DNA of 64,000 bases from Syntrophales bacterium (GCA_023228425.1 JALOBE010000001.1:1-64000); one strand, 5' to 3'. Positions 24,538 through 33,850 are shown, counted from the first letter of the stretch. Translations and numbers: made by a program. Notes: a model not told the origin generated them from the sequence alone.

Positions 24538-25308
24538 CTAGCGGCCGATCACGTAGCGGTAGGGATCGACTTCTTCCCTGAGAATACGCAGCTCATCCGC
24601 ATGGGGGGGTTCGGTGTCTGAGAGTACCTCAGACCAGAGGAGTTCAAAGCCGCAGTTGTCCTGCACATCCTGGCGGCTGAACCCGGGATTGATTGAAAGA
24701 ACCTTCATGCGTTTGGTCTTTTCGTCAAAGCCCATGATGGCCATGTTGGTGATGATCCGGTAGGGTCCTGAACCCTTCGGAAGTCCTGCCTCGTATCGGG
24801 ACTCCCCTCCCGTCAGATAGCCCGGCGAGGTAATGTAATGCATCTTGTCGGTAAACCGTTTTGAGTCCTGGGGCGTCATCATCATGGTCCGCCAGCAGAG
24901 GGAGGCCAGGTCGTTGGCGCCGCCCGACCCCGGAAAGCGGACTTTCGGTTTCTGATGGTCGTCGCCGATCATGGTGGAGTTGATATTGCCGTACATGTCG
25001 ATCTGGGCTCCGCCCAGGAAGGTGTAGTCCACCATCCCGCGCTGGCAGGTCTCCATGATGTCCGGCATGGTACTCGCCATCAGGGCCTTGTAAAAGGTTC
25101 TCGAGTCGCCCACGGAAATGGGCATGGAAGGGAGCAACGGTGCCACGCCTCCCGCCTCGAACATGATACAGAGGTTCGGCGAGTGTGTCTTCTGAGAAAG
25201 CATAGCCGCGGCGCAGGGAGCACCGGTGCCAACGACGACAGTGGCTCCGTCCTCGAGGTTTCGCGCCGCAACACATATCATCAGTTCCATTTGATTGTAT
25301 TCTGCCAT
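24538..25308 (-). CDS. Type I CoA-transferase, beta subunit
   Basis: The 256-residue protein resembles glutaconate CoA-transferase subunit B: ELMICVAARNLEDGATVVVGTGAPCAAAML at the N-terminus, the FEAGGVAPLLPSMPIS block with Glu51 as the likely catalytic glutamate, FLGGAQIDMYGNINSTMIG, and FPGSGGANDLAS. With the alpha subunit upstream (12 bp away) it should exchange CoA between an acyl-CoA and a carboxylate. The acyl substrate cannot be deduced. It lies upstream of, and on the same strand as, the methyltransferase operon, but is separated by a 304-bp gap with a hairpin, so it is probably a distinct transcript. Confidence 0.85.
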   Translation of the reverse strand: MAEYNQMELMICVAARNLEDGATVVVGTGAPCAAAMLSQKTHSPNLCIMFEAGGVAPLLPSMPISVGDSRTFYKALMASTMPDIMETCQRGMVDYTFLGGAQIDMYGNINSTMIGDDHQKPKVRFPGSGGANDLASLCWRTMMMTPQDSKRFTDKMHYITSPGYLTGGESRYEAGLPKGSGPYRIITNMAIMGFDEKTKRMKVLSINPGFSRQDVQDNCGFELLWSEVLSDTEPPHADELRILREEVDPYRYVIGR

Positions 25309-25320
25309 TGTCGCGCCTCC

Positions 25321-26310
25321 TTATTTCCTATCCCACATAAGCTCTATGGCCCGAAGTTTCATCATCTTCGAAATACCGCCGTTGATCTCCAGGTACTCGT
25401 AGAAGTTCTTCGTCCCGTAAATCTGCTTGTCCAGGAACTTCTTGTACTCGTCCTCGTCCCTCTCGACCTTCAGCCATTCCCGGAGATGATCCTCATCAGA
25501 GAAGTATTCGTAGGGCATGTTGCCCGGATAGCTCCCGAAAGGAACTTCGATGACGGCGTCGACACACCAGAAGGGAATGAACGTACTTTCCGGACTCTGC
25601 CGTATCTTTTCGCTGGGAACGATGCGCTCGGTGGTGAGAACCACCTTTTTGGACGCCTTTGCAAGATCCTGGTCGGAAACGGAGGCCCCGAGTACACGGG
25701 CATTTCCGTAAATGTCACATTCATGGACATGAATAGCCGCAAAGTCGGGGTAGAGCGCCGGGTAGGCAACGTACTTCTGGTCTGTGTAGGGACAGAGGAT
25801 TTCCTTGCCCGCGCTGTAATGGAATGTGGAGGTACCGAGAATGTTCCGTGCCGGAAGGAAGGACACTCCCATGGCCGCCGCCTTGAGCCGCCAGGAAAGA
25901 GCAGCGTTGGTCCATTCCACGAGATAGGCCTTTCCGCCTTCTATGTACCGTCGTGCCGCCGGTGAAAGGCCCCGGGCCTCGAGCCCGATGATGTAAGCGA
26001 TGTCGACCCTGTCGAAGCACTCGCCGGCCACCATGAGCTGAAAGTCATGGGTGGAGGTGTGTCCGGCAAAGCCCAGGTTTTTCTTGCCCTGTCGAATGAT
26101 CTCGTGGACGATCGCCGTCGGTATGCGGTTAGCCCCGAATCCTCCGATGGCAATGTAGTCGCCGTCATTGATCATGGTCTTCACCACATCTTCCACGGTG
26201 GAGAGCTTGGACTTGAGGGCCCTCGACTTGCCCCGGAAAAATTCCCGGGCATGATCGGCGTCAGGATCGGTTAACAAACGATTTATGCCTGATTTTAACT
26301 CCTGTGCCAT
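25321..26310 (-). CDS. Type I CoA-transferase, alpha subunit
   Basis: A 329-residue GctA-like protein. The conserved N-terminal IAIGGFGANRIPTAIVHEIIRQGKKNL CoA-binding region, the EWTNAALSWRLKAAAMGVSFLPAR segment, and AAIHVHECDIYGNARVLG are typical. It pairs with the beta subunit directly downstream. The C-terminal 60 residues (KKFLDKQIYGTKNFYEYLEING) are longer than in simple acetate CoA-transferases. Two-subunit enzymes of this kind act on glutaconate, 3-oxoacids or aromatic acids. A family A repeat lies just upstream of the start. Confidence 0.85.
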   Translation of the reverse strand: MAQELKSGINRLLTDPDADHAREFFRGKSRALKSKLSTVEDVVKTMINDGDYIAIGGFGANRIPTAIVHEIIRQGKKNLGFAGHTSTHDFQLMVAGECFDRVDIAYIIGLEARGLSPAARRYIEGGKAYLVEWTNAALSWRLKAAAMGVSFLPARNILGTSTFHYSAGKEILCPYTDQKYVAYPALYPDFAAIHVHECDIYGNARVLGASVSDQDLAKASKKVVLTTERIVPSEKIRQSPESTFIPFWCVDAVIEVPFGSYPGNMPYEYFSDEDHLREWLKVERDEDEYKKFLDKQIYGTKNFYEYLEINGGISKMMKLRAIELMWDRK

Positions 26311-26366
26311 AAACAGAATCCCCTTTCGTATTGATTCTTTAAGACCTTTGAAAAACTATCGATTGT

Positions 26367-26434
26367 GTCATTTCGACCGCAGGGAGAAATCTTGCAAGAC
26401 AAAGATTTCTCGTCGCGATGCTCCTCGAAATGAC
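26367..26434. repeat. Dispersed hairpin repeat family A
   Basis: GTCATTTCGACCGCAGGGAG at the left and GCTCCTCGAAATGAC at the right pair imperfectly, with AGAAATCTTG / CAAAGATTTCT inside. It lies in the 399-bp gap between the CoA-transferase and gmk genes, which otherwise holds only the gmk promoter. Confidence 0.8.
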
Positions 26435-26646
26435 AAAATTCAAAGCTCTCATTCTTTTTTGAGACTCAAGAGCCTCAATTGACCACCAACAAGCCGTTGG
26501 AAAACAGTTATTCACGGCATCATCTCGAAGCATCGCCGTTTGTAAACTTCGTGAGTATAGTGAAAAAAAGTGTCTTGTCAAGCGATAATCAGGAAACCTT
26601 TCATGCTTCATGACCGGGCGTCTGTTTCGGACGGACAATTTCACTG

Positions 26647-26675
26647 TTGCCAGACCTGCCGGAAATGGTTATAGG
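26647..26675 (+). promoter_or_regulatory. Sigma70-type promoter upstream of gmk
   Basis: TTGCCA at 26647-26652 and TATAGG at 26670-26675 with a 17-bp spacer, 34 bp before the gmk start. Confidence 0.5.
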
Positions 26676-26709
26676 TATGTGATCGTAAAAAACAAGGCAC
26701 GGGATACAC

Positions 26710-27336
26710 ATGTCTGGCGGGGAAAAGGGCATCATGATGGTTGTTTCGGCACCCTCGGGTACGGGGAAGACAACGCTCTGCAAGGAACTTCTGCGATTGT
26801 ACCCGCTGCTGCGTTTCTCTGTTTCCTATACAACGCGCCCTCCGAGACCCCGGGAAATAGATGGCGTGGATTACCGCTTTGTTTCCCCGGAAGAATTTGC
26901 CGAACGGGACAAACAGGGAGAATTCATCGAAAAGGAAGAAATGTTCGGCCACTCCTACGGGACATCCCGGAAAGACATCGAGGACATACTCAACGATGGC
27001 GGTGACGTGCTCATCGACGTCGACACGAGAGGGGCAAAAACGCTCAAGGAAGCGTGGGAAGAGGGGGTATTCATTTTCATACTTCCCCCTTCCCACGAGG
27101 TCCTGCGGGAACGGTTGCGGCGCCGGGGATCGGAAGACGAATCAGCCATCGCTCTCCGCCTGTCGCGGGCCTTCGATGAAATTAATGACAACTACTGGTA
27201 TGATTATGTTGTATTTAATGATAAACTCCAAAATTCCGTCCACATTCTCCAATCCATCTATGTGGCGGAGAAAAACAGGAGAATACGGCAACTTGACAAA
27301 CTGGCGGAAGTGATCCGCTCGCAGGGAGGAAACTGA
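26710..27336 (+). CDS. gmk: Guanylate kinase
   Basis: A 208-residue P-loop kinase with SAPSGTGKTTL at 13-23, the GMP-binding YTTRPPRPREIDGVDYRFV, and the EEMFGHSYGTSRKDIE motif. It phosphorylates GMP and dGMP. ATG 26710 gives normal length; an internal ATG at 26734 is possible. It is the first of four tightly spaced housekeeping genes, followed 5 bp later by rpoZ, an arrangement common in proteobacteria. Confidence 0.96.
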   Translation: MSGGEKGIMMVVSAPSGTGKTTLCKELLRLYPLLRFSVSYTTRPPRPREIDGVDYRFVSPEEFAERDKQGEFIEKEEMFGHSYGTSRKDIEDILNDGGDVLIDVDTRGAKTLKEAWEEGVFIFILPPSHEVLRERLRRRGSEDESAIALRLSRAFDEINDNYWYDYVVFNDKLQNSVHILQSIYVAEKNRRIRQLDKLAEVIRSQGGN

Positions 27337-27341
27337 AAGAT

Positions 27342-27614
27342 ATGGCGCGTGTTACCGTTGAAGACTCTTTGAAGCAGGCAAAAAACAGGTTCGCCTTGAC
27401 GCTGTTGACAGTGCAGCGGGTACGGCAGCTCTACGGGGGATCAAAGCCACTGTCCGAAAAGAAGACAAACCGTGAAGTGGTGACGGCCCTTCGGGAAATC
27501 GCCGAGGGGAAGGTGATGTATGAAAACCCTGAATATCTGGATCACCTCGATGAAGCCTTCAAAGTGATTCCCCACGAAACGGAGTTTGTCGGCAGCGAAG
27601 ATGAAATCGAATGA
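27342..27614 (+). CDS. rpoZ: RNA polymerase omega subunit
   Basis: A 90-residue protein beginning MARVTVEDSLKQAKNRFAL with the NREVVTALREIAEGKV segment typical of omega, which binds the beta' subunit and aids polymerase assembly. The tail is acidic (HETEFVGSEDEIE). It follows gmk and its last codons overlap the start of pyrF by 14 bp. Confidence 0.95.
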   Translation: MARVTVEDSLKQAKNRFALTLLTVQRVRQLYGGSKPLSEKKTNREVVTALREIAEGKVMYENPEYLDHLDEAFKVIPHETEFVGSEDEIE

Positions 27615-28359
27615 CCCGGCCGGGGAGCGGCTCATCTTTGCCCTCGACGTGGGGGACGGCCTGGACAGCGCCCTGGAATGGGTGAGTCTGCTCAAGGATC
27701 ATGTGGGCCTCTTCAAGGTGGGAATGGAAGCCTTTACGCGATTCGGTCCGGTCATTGTCGAAGAAATAACCTCCCGTGGCGGAAAGGTGTTTCTCGACCT
27801 GAAGTTTCATGACATTCCAAACACGACGGCCCGCGCCGTGGAGGCGGCCATGAAGATGCCCCTGGCCATGATCAACATTCATGCCCTCGGCGGAAGTGAC
27901 ATGATGCGACAGACCGTAGACGCGGCACAAAAACTGTCGAGAAATGAGGGAATCCCGCTGCCTCTCATACTGGCCGTTACGATTCTCACCAGCCTGAACG
28001 ACGCGGATGTCGAGACTCTCGGTTTCGCGTCCGGCACGGACTCTCTCGTTAAACGACTCGCCCTCATGGCCCGCGACTGCGGTGTTCCCGGTGTCGTCGC
28101 GTCCGCCCGCGATGTGACTTCTCTGCGGAGGCTCTGCGGCGATGATTTCATTATCGTTACTCCGGGCATACGCATGGCGGGCGACGTCCCCGGAGATGAC
28201 CAGAAACGGACGTTGACACCCATGGAAGCCATCACCGCGGGGGCCGACTATATCGTCGTGGGCCGTCCCATACGGACATCCCGGGACCCGGTGGAGGCGG
28301 CGGCCTCCATTGTAGAAGAAATCAGCAAAGGTCTTGCGAAAAAACCAGGGCACACCTGA
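27601..28359 (+). CDS. pyrF: Orotidine 5'-phosphate decarboxylase
   Basis: A 252-residue TIM barrel with IFALDVGD at the start, the catalytic FLDLKFHDIPNT (Asp-Lys-Asp), and PGIRMAGDVPGDDQKR near the phosphate-binding end. It makes UMP from OMP. ATG 27601 is preferred to the upstream TTG because it is five codons closer to the conserved start and overlaps rpoZ only slightly. Confidence 0.95.
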   Translation: MKSNDPAGERLIFALDVGDGLDSALEWVSLLKDHVGLFKVGMEAFTRFGPVIVEEITSRGGKVFLDLKFHDIPNTTARAVEAAMKMPLAMINIHALGGSDMMRQTVDAAQKLSRNEGIPLPLILAVTILTSLNDADVETLGFASGTDSLVKRLALMARDCGVPGVVASARDVTSLRRLCGDDFIIVTPGIRMAGDVPGDDQKRTLTPMEAITAGADYIVVGRPIRTSRDPVEAAASIVEEISKGLAKKPGHT

Positions 28360-28381
28360 TGGACGACAGGGAGGAACTTCC

Positions 28382-29176
28382 ATGCAGGTGCTGTACGGCC
28401 TCCACCCGGTACTTGAACATCTGAGGTCCGGGGGCGAAGGCCTGGAAACGATTCTTCTGTCCCATGACAAAAAGGGGGACGCCGTGGAAGAAATCCTGCA
28501 GCGTGCCCGTCGGAAAGGCATTCCCGTACGACGGGAGTCCCGTCAGTCAATGGACCGTCTCGTTCCCGGAAAACGTCACCAGGGAGTCCTTTCCTTCTGC
28601 GGTGATTTCACTTACACCCCTCTTGAACGAATCCTCGAAGCCGACGGGAAGAACAAAACCAGCGTTCTGCTGATTCTCGACTCCATCTCCGATCCCCAAA
28701 ACCTCGGTTCGCTGATTCGAAGCGCCCACTGCTTCGGTGCCCGGGCTGTGGTCATTCCAAAGAACAGGGCGGCGACAGTAACGCCCGCTGTTATGAAGGT
28801 TTCCGCTGGAAGTGCCCGGCATACGGCGCTGTGCCGGGTGGCAAATATCGTCCGGACCATAGAACAGCTCAAGGAGACGGGATACTGGGTATACGGAGCC
28901 GACGCTTCAGGCGGGGACGACTGCCGCAGTCCGGATTACCAGGGACGGGTCGCGCTTGTCCTGGGAAGCGAGGGCGCAGGGCTGCGCCCACTGGTGCGAC
29001 GAACCTGTGATTTTCTTGTCAAGATACCCATGGGCGGTGTCATCGACTCGCTGAATGTTTCCGTGGCCGGGGGCATTCTCCTCTATGAAGTGGCTCGAAG
29101 CCGGCTCCGGAGTGCCGGGTTGTCCGAAACAAGCAAGGAGGAAGAACCATGCCCGAATATATCTGGGAAGGGCTGA
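28382..29176 (+). CDS. rlmB: 23S rRNA 2'-O-methyltransferase, RlmB/TrmH family
   Basis: The 264-residue SPOUT methyltransferase starts MQVLYGLHPVLEHLRS, matching the substrate-binding domain of RlmB, and contains the knot motifs LDSISDPQNLGSLIRSAHCFGA, LVLGSEGAGL and IPMGGVIDSLNVSVAGGILLYE. It should methylate a guanosine in 23S rRNA. GGGAGG precedes the ATG at the correct spacing. The 3' end overlaps pilC by 28 bp. Confidence 0.9.
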   Translation: MQVLYGLHPVLEHLRSGGEGLETILLSHDKKGDAVEEILQRARRKGIPVRRESRQSMDRLVPGKRHQGVLSFCGDFTYTPLERILEADGKNKTSVLLILDSISDPQNLGSLIRSAHCFGARAVVIPKNRAATVTPAVMKVSAGSARHTALCRVANIVRTIEQLKETGYWVYGADASGGDDCRSPDYQGRVALVLGSEGAGLRPLVRRTCDFLVKIPMGGVIDSLNVSVAGGILLYEVARSRLRSAGLSETSKEEEPCPNISGKG

Positions 29177-30357
29177 CGAAAAAGAAGGAACCGCGAAAGG
29201 GTGAGATCGAGGCCGACGACGAGGCGGCGGTACGGATACAGTTGCGCCGTCAGGGTATACAGCCGACCAGAGTAAAGAAAAAACCGAAGGATCTTTTCGA
29301 AAATGTCTCGTTTCTCCAGCAGAAGATCAAGGAAAAGGAGGTGGTCATTTTCGCGCGGCAGTTCGCCACCATGATCAACGCCGGGTTGCCCATCATTCAG
29401 TGCCTTGACCTGCTCTCGGCGGAGGAACCGAACAAGAAATTCAAGAAAATAATTCAGACCGTCAAAGCCGACATCGAAGGCGGCATTTCTCTTTCCGAAT
29501 CCCTGTCGAAATACCCTGACATCTTTGACGAACTGTTCGTCAACCTCGTGGCTGCCGGAGAAGCGGCGGGCATTCTGGACGTCATTCTGAACCGGCTTTC
29601 AAATTACATGGAAAAGGCCATGAAGCTGAAGTCCAAGGTGAAAGGCGCCATGACCTATCCGGCGAGCGTGCTTGTCATTTCTATCGGCGTGGTGGTTCTC
29701 CTTCTGTACAAGGTGGTTCCCGTCTTTGACGACATGTTTTCCGGCATGGGTTCGGCACTTCCGGCACCGACGCAGTTCCTGGTCGATGCCAGCAAATTCG
29801 TCCAGCACTACATTCTCTACATGGTGGCCGCCCTCGCTGTTCTTATCTTTCTCTTCAGGCGGTACTACAAAACTGAAAGAGGCCGCCTCGCCGTGGACAC
29901 GTTTATCCTCAAGTCACCCGTCTTCGGCATGCTCCTGAAAAAAGTCGCCGTGGCCAAATTCTCAAGGACCCTTTCAACCATGATCAGCAGTGGTGTCCCT
30001 ATTCTGGACGGGCTGGAAATCGTCAGTAAAACGGCGGGAAACAAGGTCGTGGAGAACGCCCTCATGGACACCCGCAAAAGCATCAGCGAGGGGAAGACCA
30101 TCGCGGAACCCCTCGCCGCTTCGGGAATTTTCCCCTCCATGGTTGTCTCCATGATCGGCGTCGGCGAAAATACGGGCGCCCTGGACGAAATGCTTTCCAA
30201 GATTGCTGATTTCTATGATGATGAAGTCGACGCCGCCGTGGAAGCACTGACGGCGCTGCTCGAGCCCTTCATGATGGTGTTTTTGGGGGGCATCGTCGGA
30301 GGCATGCTGATCGCCCTCTACCTGCCGATCTTTTCCATGGCAGGAGCGGTCGGTTAG
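29149..30357 (+). CDS. pilC: Type IV pilus / type II secretion inner-membrane protein PilC
   Basis: This 402-residue GspF/PilC protein has two repeated cytoplasmic domains (FARQFATMINAGLPIIQCLDLL and KFSRTLSTMISSGVPILDGLEIV) and three hydrophobic helices, at about 170-190, 220-240 and 375-395 (EPFMMVFLGGIVGGMLIALYLPIF). The N-terminal YIWEGLTKKKEPRKGEIEADDEAA is the usual PilC start. It anchors the assembly ATPase to the pilus or secretion machine. No pilB, pilT or prepilin gene is adjacent, so this copy sits away from a full pilus cluster. Confidence 0.93.
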   Translation: MPEYIWEGLTKKKEPRKGEIEADDEAAVRIQLRRQGIQPTRVKKKPKDLFENVSFLQQKIKEKEVVIFARQFATMINAGLPIIQCLDLLSAEEPNKKFKKIIQTVKADIEGGISLSESLSKYPDIFDELFVNLVAAGEAAGILDVILNRLSNYMEKAMKLKSKVKGAMTYPASVLVISIGVVVLLLYKVVPVFDDMFSGMGSALPAPTQFLVDASKFVQHYILYMVAALAVLIFLFRRYYKTERGRLAVDTFILKSPVFGMLLKKVAVAKFSRTLSTMISSGVPILDGLEIVSKTAGNKVVENALMDTRKSISEGKTIAEPLAASGIFPSMVVSMIGVGENTGALDEMLSKIADFYDDEVDAAVEALTALLEPFMMVFLGGIVGGMLIALYLPIFSMAGAVG

Positions 30358-30399
30358 CGAAACGTCCGGGAAATGACCGGAAGCGACGGACTCTCAGGA

Positions 30400-30578
30400 A
30401 AGTCACCGGGGCATAACCTTCGGCATTACGCCCGGATGCTTCGCTGCGCTCTTCCTTCCGGCACCACGGCGTACCCCGGGGTACGCCTCCTTCTTCAGGA
30501 CACGCGCGCCGTGCCTTGAGAGTTTTCTTGCGAAACCGCCCTCCATCGGACGGTTTTCGACGTTGCGCGATACCGTCA
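30400..30578. repeat. Dispersed repeat family D
   Basis: Contains a palindromic GGCGTACCCCGGGGTACGCC, then CTTCAGGACACGCGCGCCGTG and a CCGCCCTCCATCGGACGGTTTTCGAC end. The same order of blocks, diverged, is found at 48361-48515 and in part at 51735-51890. Confidence 0.5.
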
Positions 30579-30582
30579 AAAA

Positions 30583-30659
30583 TGGTCGGGATGGCGCGAT
30601 TCGAACGCGCGACTCCTGCGTCCCGAACGCAGTGCCCTACCAGACTGGGCCACATCCCG
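30583..30659 (-). tRNA. tRNA-Pro (CGG anticodon)
   Basis: On the reverse strand the sequence folds as a full cloverleaf: acceptor CGGGATG/CATCCCG, D arm GCCC...GGGC with loop AGTCTGGTA, anticodon arm CTGCG-TTCGGGA-CGCAG (anticodon CGG), and T arm GCGCG-TTCGAAT-CGCGC. The discriminator is A, and CCA is encoded at 30585-30583. Confidence 0.95.
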
Positions 30660-30845
30660 ACATGGCAGTACTCATTAATATACTTCGGAGGGAAAAGTCC
30701 ATAAAAAAGTGGACAATCATACTTGCCGCCCGTGCCGTCCGGCAGATCGACCGTGCACAAACCGGGCATACACAGACCGGGAAGTCATTGCCGAACCGCG
30801 GAATTCATGGTATGGCAATCATAAAAAGAAACGAGGATTTGAGCG

Positions 30846-31262
30846 GTGATTATATACGATCTCGCCTGTGACGGGAACCACACCTTCGAGGGATGGTTCC
30901 AGGACAGGGCTTCCTTTGAACGGCAGAGGGAACTGCACCAGATTGAATGTCCCGTGTGCGGAAGTCTTGCCATAGAAATGGTCCCTTCGACGGTCATGAT
31001 CCGTGCAAAGCAGGGACAGCCGGCCCAGGGCGAAGAGCGTCCGCCGTCACCACTGGGGACGCTCAGGATGATCCATGATTTTATTGACCGGAATTTCGAC
31101 AACGTGGGCAAAGACTTTGCTGAGACAGCCATCAGGATACATCGTGGCGAAGAGCCGAAGCGAAATATACGGGGCAGCACCACGGAACGTGAGGAAGAGG
31201 TGCTGCGGGAGGAGGGCGTCGAATTTATGAAAATTCCGCTTCCTCCCAAGCTCGACAGCTGA
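30846..31262 (+). CDS. DUF1178 family protein
   Basis: A 138-residue protein with GTG start: MIIYDLACDGNHTFEGWFQDRASFERQ, then a CPVCG zinc-ribbon-like motif, and GTLRMIHDFIDRNFDNVGKDFAETAIRIHRGEEPKR. This is the signature of DUF1178, a conserved small protein of proteobacteria with no assigned biochemical role. Only one CxxC is obvious besides the N-terminal Cys8, so metal binding would be partial or shared. It stands alone between tRNA-Pro and the cysK-cysS fusion. Confidence 0.85.
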   Translation: MIIYDLACDGNHTFEGWFQDRASFERQRELHQIECPVCGSLAIEMVPSTVMIRAKQGQPAQGEERPPSPLGTLRMIHDFIDRNFDNVGKDFAETAIRIHRGEEPKRNIRGSTTEREEEVLREEGVEFMKIPLPPKLDS

Positions 31263-31365
31263 CGGCACGCACCGATGTAAGCACCATCGGGATGAAAACC
31301 TTTTCGATAAAGGTCTCACACTTCGTTCGAGGGCGTCGGCCGGACGCCAGTGAGTATGACAACAC

Positions 31366-33699
31366 ATGACAACGGACCATCAATCACAGCCTGATCGCCA
31401 TGAATCGATTCTTGATCTTATCGGCAACACTCCCATCGTCCGTATCACCACCCTCAATACCGCGGATAACGTAACCATCTACGGCAAGCTGGAAGGAATG
31501 AACCCCGGGGGGTCCGTCAAGGACCGGATCGCCCTTTCCATGATCGAAGCGGCGGAACGAACAGGAGACCTGGCACCCGGAAAAATCATCATAGAGGCCA
31601 CAAGCGGAAATACGGGAATCGGTCTCGCCCTCGTGGCAGCGGCGAAGGGATACCGGATCATCCTTGCCATGTCGGAAGCGGCAAGCGAAGAACGGAAAAA
31701 AATCCTGAAAGCCCTGGGTGCCGAGTTGCTCCTGACGCCGGCACACCTTGGAACAGACGGGGCCATCGAGATGGTTTACGAGATGGTCCGGCAGAAGCCT
31801 GACAGCTACTTCGCCCCGGACCAGTTCAACAACGAAAACAATGTATTGGCACATTACCACGGTACCGCCGAAGAAATATGGCGCCAGACCGGCGGGATGG
31901 TGACGGTCGTAGTGGGGACCTTGGGAACATCAGGCACCATGATGGGCATCTCCAGGCGGCTCAAGGAATACAACCCCGCTATCCGGATCATCGGTGTCGA
32001 ACCCTTTCTGAATCACAGGATCCAGGGCCTGAAAAACATGAAAGAGTCGTATCGGCCCGGCATTTTCGACCGTTCCGCCCTGGATGAAACAGTCAACGTC
32101 ACCGATGAAGACGCTTTTGCCATGGCGAGGAAGCTCGCCGTGGTGGAGGGAATCATGGCGGGCATGAGTTCCGGAGCCGCCATGCATGTTGCTCTGGAAA
32201 AAGCACGGACCCTGAGGGAAGGCGTCATGGTAGTCATCCTGCCCGATAACGCGGAGCGGTATCTCAGCACTGAACTCTTCGCCGACAAGGAAGAGACGAC
32301 TCTTGCCCTGTTCAACACCGCCGGCCGGGCGAAGGAATTCTTCAAACCCATCAGCCCCGATCGCGTTCTCATGCACTCCTGCGGACCCTCCGTCCATGAC
32401 GTCCCGCACATCGGAACCCACCGCCGATTCGTCATCGGCGACATGCTCGCACGGTACCTGGCCTTGAAAGGGTTAACAGTGCACCACGAAATCAACATCA
32501 TCGACATGGCCGACAATTCCGTCGCGAAAGCAGGCGAGGCGGGAATGAACCTGGAAAGCTATACGGATCAGCATGTTCGGTCGTTTTTGAGGGATATGAA
32601 CACCCTCAACATGAGTGACGACATTCTCTATCCCCGGGCAAGCCGGAACGTCGATGCCATGATCGATCTTACCCAGAAACTGGTGGAAAAGGGCTATGCC
32701 TATGAGAAGCTGCGATCTGTCTATTTCGATATATCGAGGCTGGAAAACTACGGCCGGCTTTCGGGGATAGATCTCGGCCGGGTCCGCCACCGCAAGACAA
32801 TCGACGATGATGATTACGAAAAAGACAGCCCCGTGGACTTTACACTCTTCAAGCGATCCACCCTGGATGAGCTGAAGCGTGGAATATTCTTCAAGACGCG
32901 ATGGGGGAGCGTACGGCCGGGATGGCACCTTGAATGCGCCGCCATTTCCCGGAAACACCTGGGGGAAACCTTCGATATTCATCTCTCGGGAACGGACATA
33001 ATCTTTCCCCATTGCGAAAATGTCATGGCCATCGGTATGGCAGCCAATGGTTCAAGCCCGGCGCGCTTCTGGCTGAACGCCGAACTGGTCATGAGGGACG
33101 GCAAAAAGATGTCCCGCTCCCTGTCGAACACCTTTACCGTGGAAGACCTCCTGGCCCGGGGATACGGGGGAAAGGAGATCCGTTACTTTCTCCTCAGTTC
33201 CCACTACCGGAAGCCCCTGAACTTTTCCTTCGAGTCCCTCGACACGGCGGCAGGGTCGGTGAGGAGGATCAACAATTTCATACAGCGGCTGCAGGAACGC
33301 GCCCCCGGGAAAGGATCGGGAGACATATACCAGCAGGTCTACGACGCGAGACAGGCCTTCATGTCTTTGATGGACGACGACCTGAACATATCGGGAGCCC
33401 TGGCCACCCTCTTTACCTTTATCAAGTCCGTCAACAAACCTCTCTCGGAGGGTACCCTTGACGAGGGCGAAGGGAACGCCGTTCTCGACGTCATGAAGGT
33501 TATCGACGCCGTTCTCGGCATCATGAACTTCGAAACACATCGCCCGGGGGCTGATATCGATGACCTCATGGCCGCAAGAAGCCGGGCACGGGCGCGGGGA
33601 GACTGGTCCGAAGCCGACAGAATCCGCGATGAACTGGCCGGTCGGGGTATTCTACTCCACGACACCGCCGATGGAACCCGGTGGACACTCAAAAACTGA
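31366..33699 (+). CDS. cysS: Fused cysteine synthase and cysteinyl-tRNA synthetase
   Basis: One continuous 777-residue frame holds two enzymes. Residues 1-310 are a PLP-dependent cysteine synthase: KLEGMNPGGSVKDR with the PLP lysine, ATSGNTGIGLA, and GTLGTSGTMMGISRR. Residues 325-777 are a class I cysteinyl-tRNA synthetase: MHSCGPSVHDVPHIGTHRRF carries the zinc cysteine and HIGT (HIGH) motif, WHLECAAIS and FPHCENVMA provide further zinc ligands, and KMSRS replaces KMSKS. No stop or frameshift lies between the domains. The fusion could pass newly made cysteine straight to tRNA charging. If it is the only cysS, the fusion is essential. Confidence 0.93.
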   Translation: MTTDHQSQPDRHESILDLIGNTPIVRITTLNTADNVTIYGKLEGMNPGGSVKDRIALSMIEAAERTGDLAPGKIIIEATSGNTGIGLALVAAAKGYRIILAMSEAASEERKKILKALGAELLLTPAHLGTDGAIEMVYEMVRQKPDSYFAPDQFNNENNVLAHYHGTAEEIWRQTGGMVTVVVGTLGTSGTMMGISRRLKEYNPAIRIIGVEPFLNHRIQGLKNMKESYRPGIFDRSALDETVNVTDEDAFAMARKLAVVEGIMAGMSSGAAMHVALEKARTLREGVMVVILPDNAERYLSTELFADKEETTLALFNTAGRAKEFFKPISPDRVLMHSCGPSVHDVPHIGTHRRFVIGDMLARYLALKGLTVHHEINIIDMADNSVAKAGEAGMNLESYTDQHVRSFLRDMNTLNMSDDILYPRASRNVDAMIDLTQKLVEKGYAYEKLRSVYFDISRLENYGRLSGIDLGRVRHRKTIDDDDYEKDSPVDFTLFKRSTLDELKRGIFFKTRWGSVRPGWHLECAAISRKHLGETFDIHLSGTDIIFPHCENVMAIGMAANGSSPARFWLNAELVMRDGKKMSRSLSNTFTVEDLLARGYGGKEIRYFLLSSHYRKPLNFSFESLDTAAGSVRRINNFIQRLQERAPGKGSGDIYQQVYDARQAFMSLMDDDLNISGALATLFTFIKSVNKPLSEGTLDEGEGNAVLDVMKVIDAVLGIMNFETHRPGADIDDLMAARSRARARGDWSEADRIRDELAGRGILLHDTADGTRWTLKN

Positions 33700-33760
33700 C
33701 GGATTGAAACCTCTGAAAGACTGGTATACGGTTACAAGATCTTCGCAGACTCTCTGGTGT

Positions 33761-33805
33761 GTCATTTCGACCGTTCCCTCCGTCATTCAGACCGCAGGGA
33801 GAAAC
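33761..33805. repeat. Partial family A repeat
   Basis: GTCATTTCGACCGTTCCCTCC then GTCATTCAGACCGCAGGGAGAAAC, two left-end units without the right arm. It separates the cysK-cysS fusion from the glycosylase gene. Confidence 0.6.
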
Positions 33806-33850
33806 GTATGGCGGCACAAAACAGAAAAGTCCTTCGGGCGCACCGACTCC

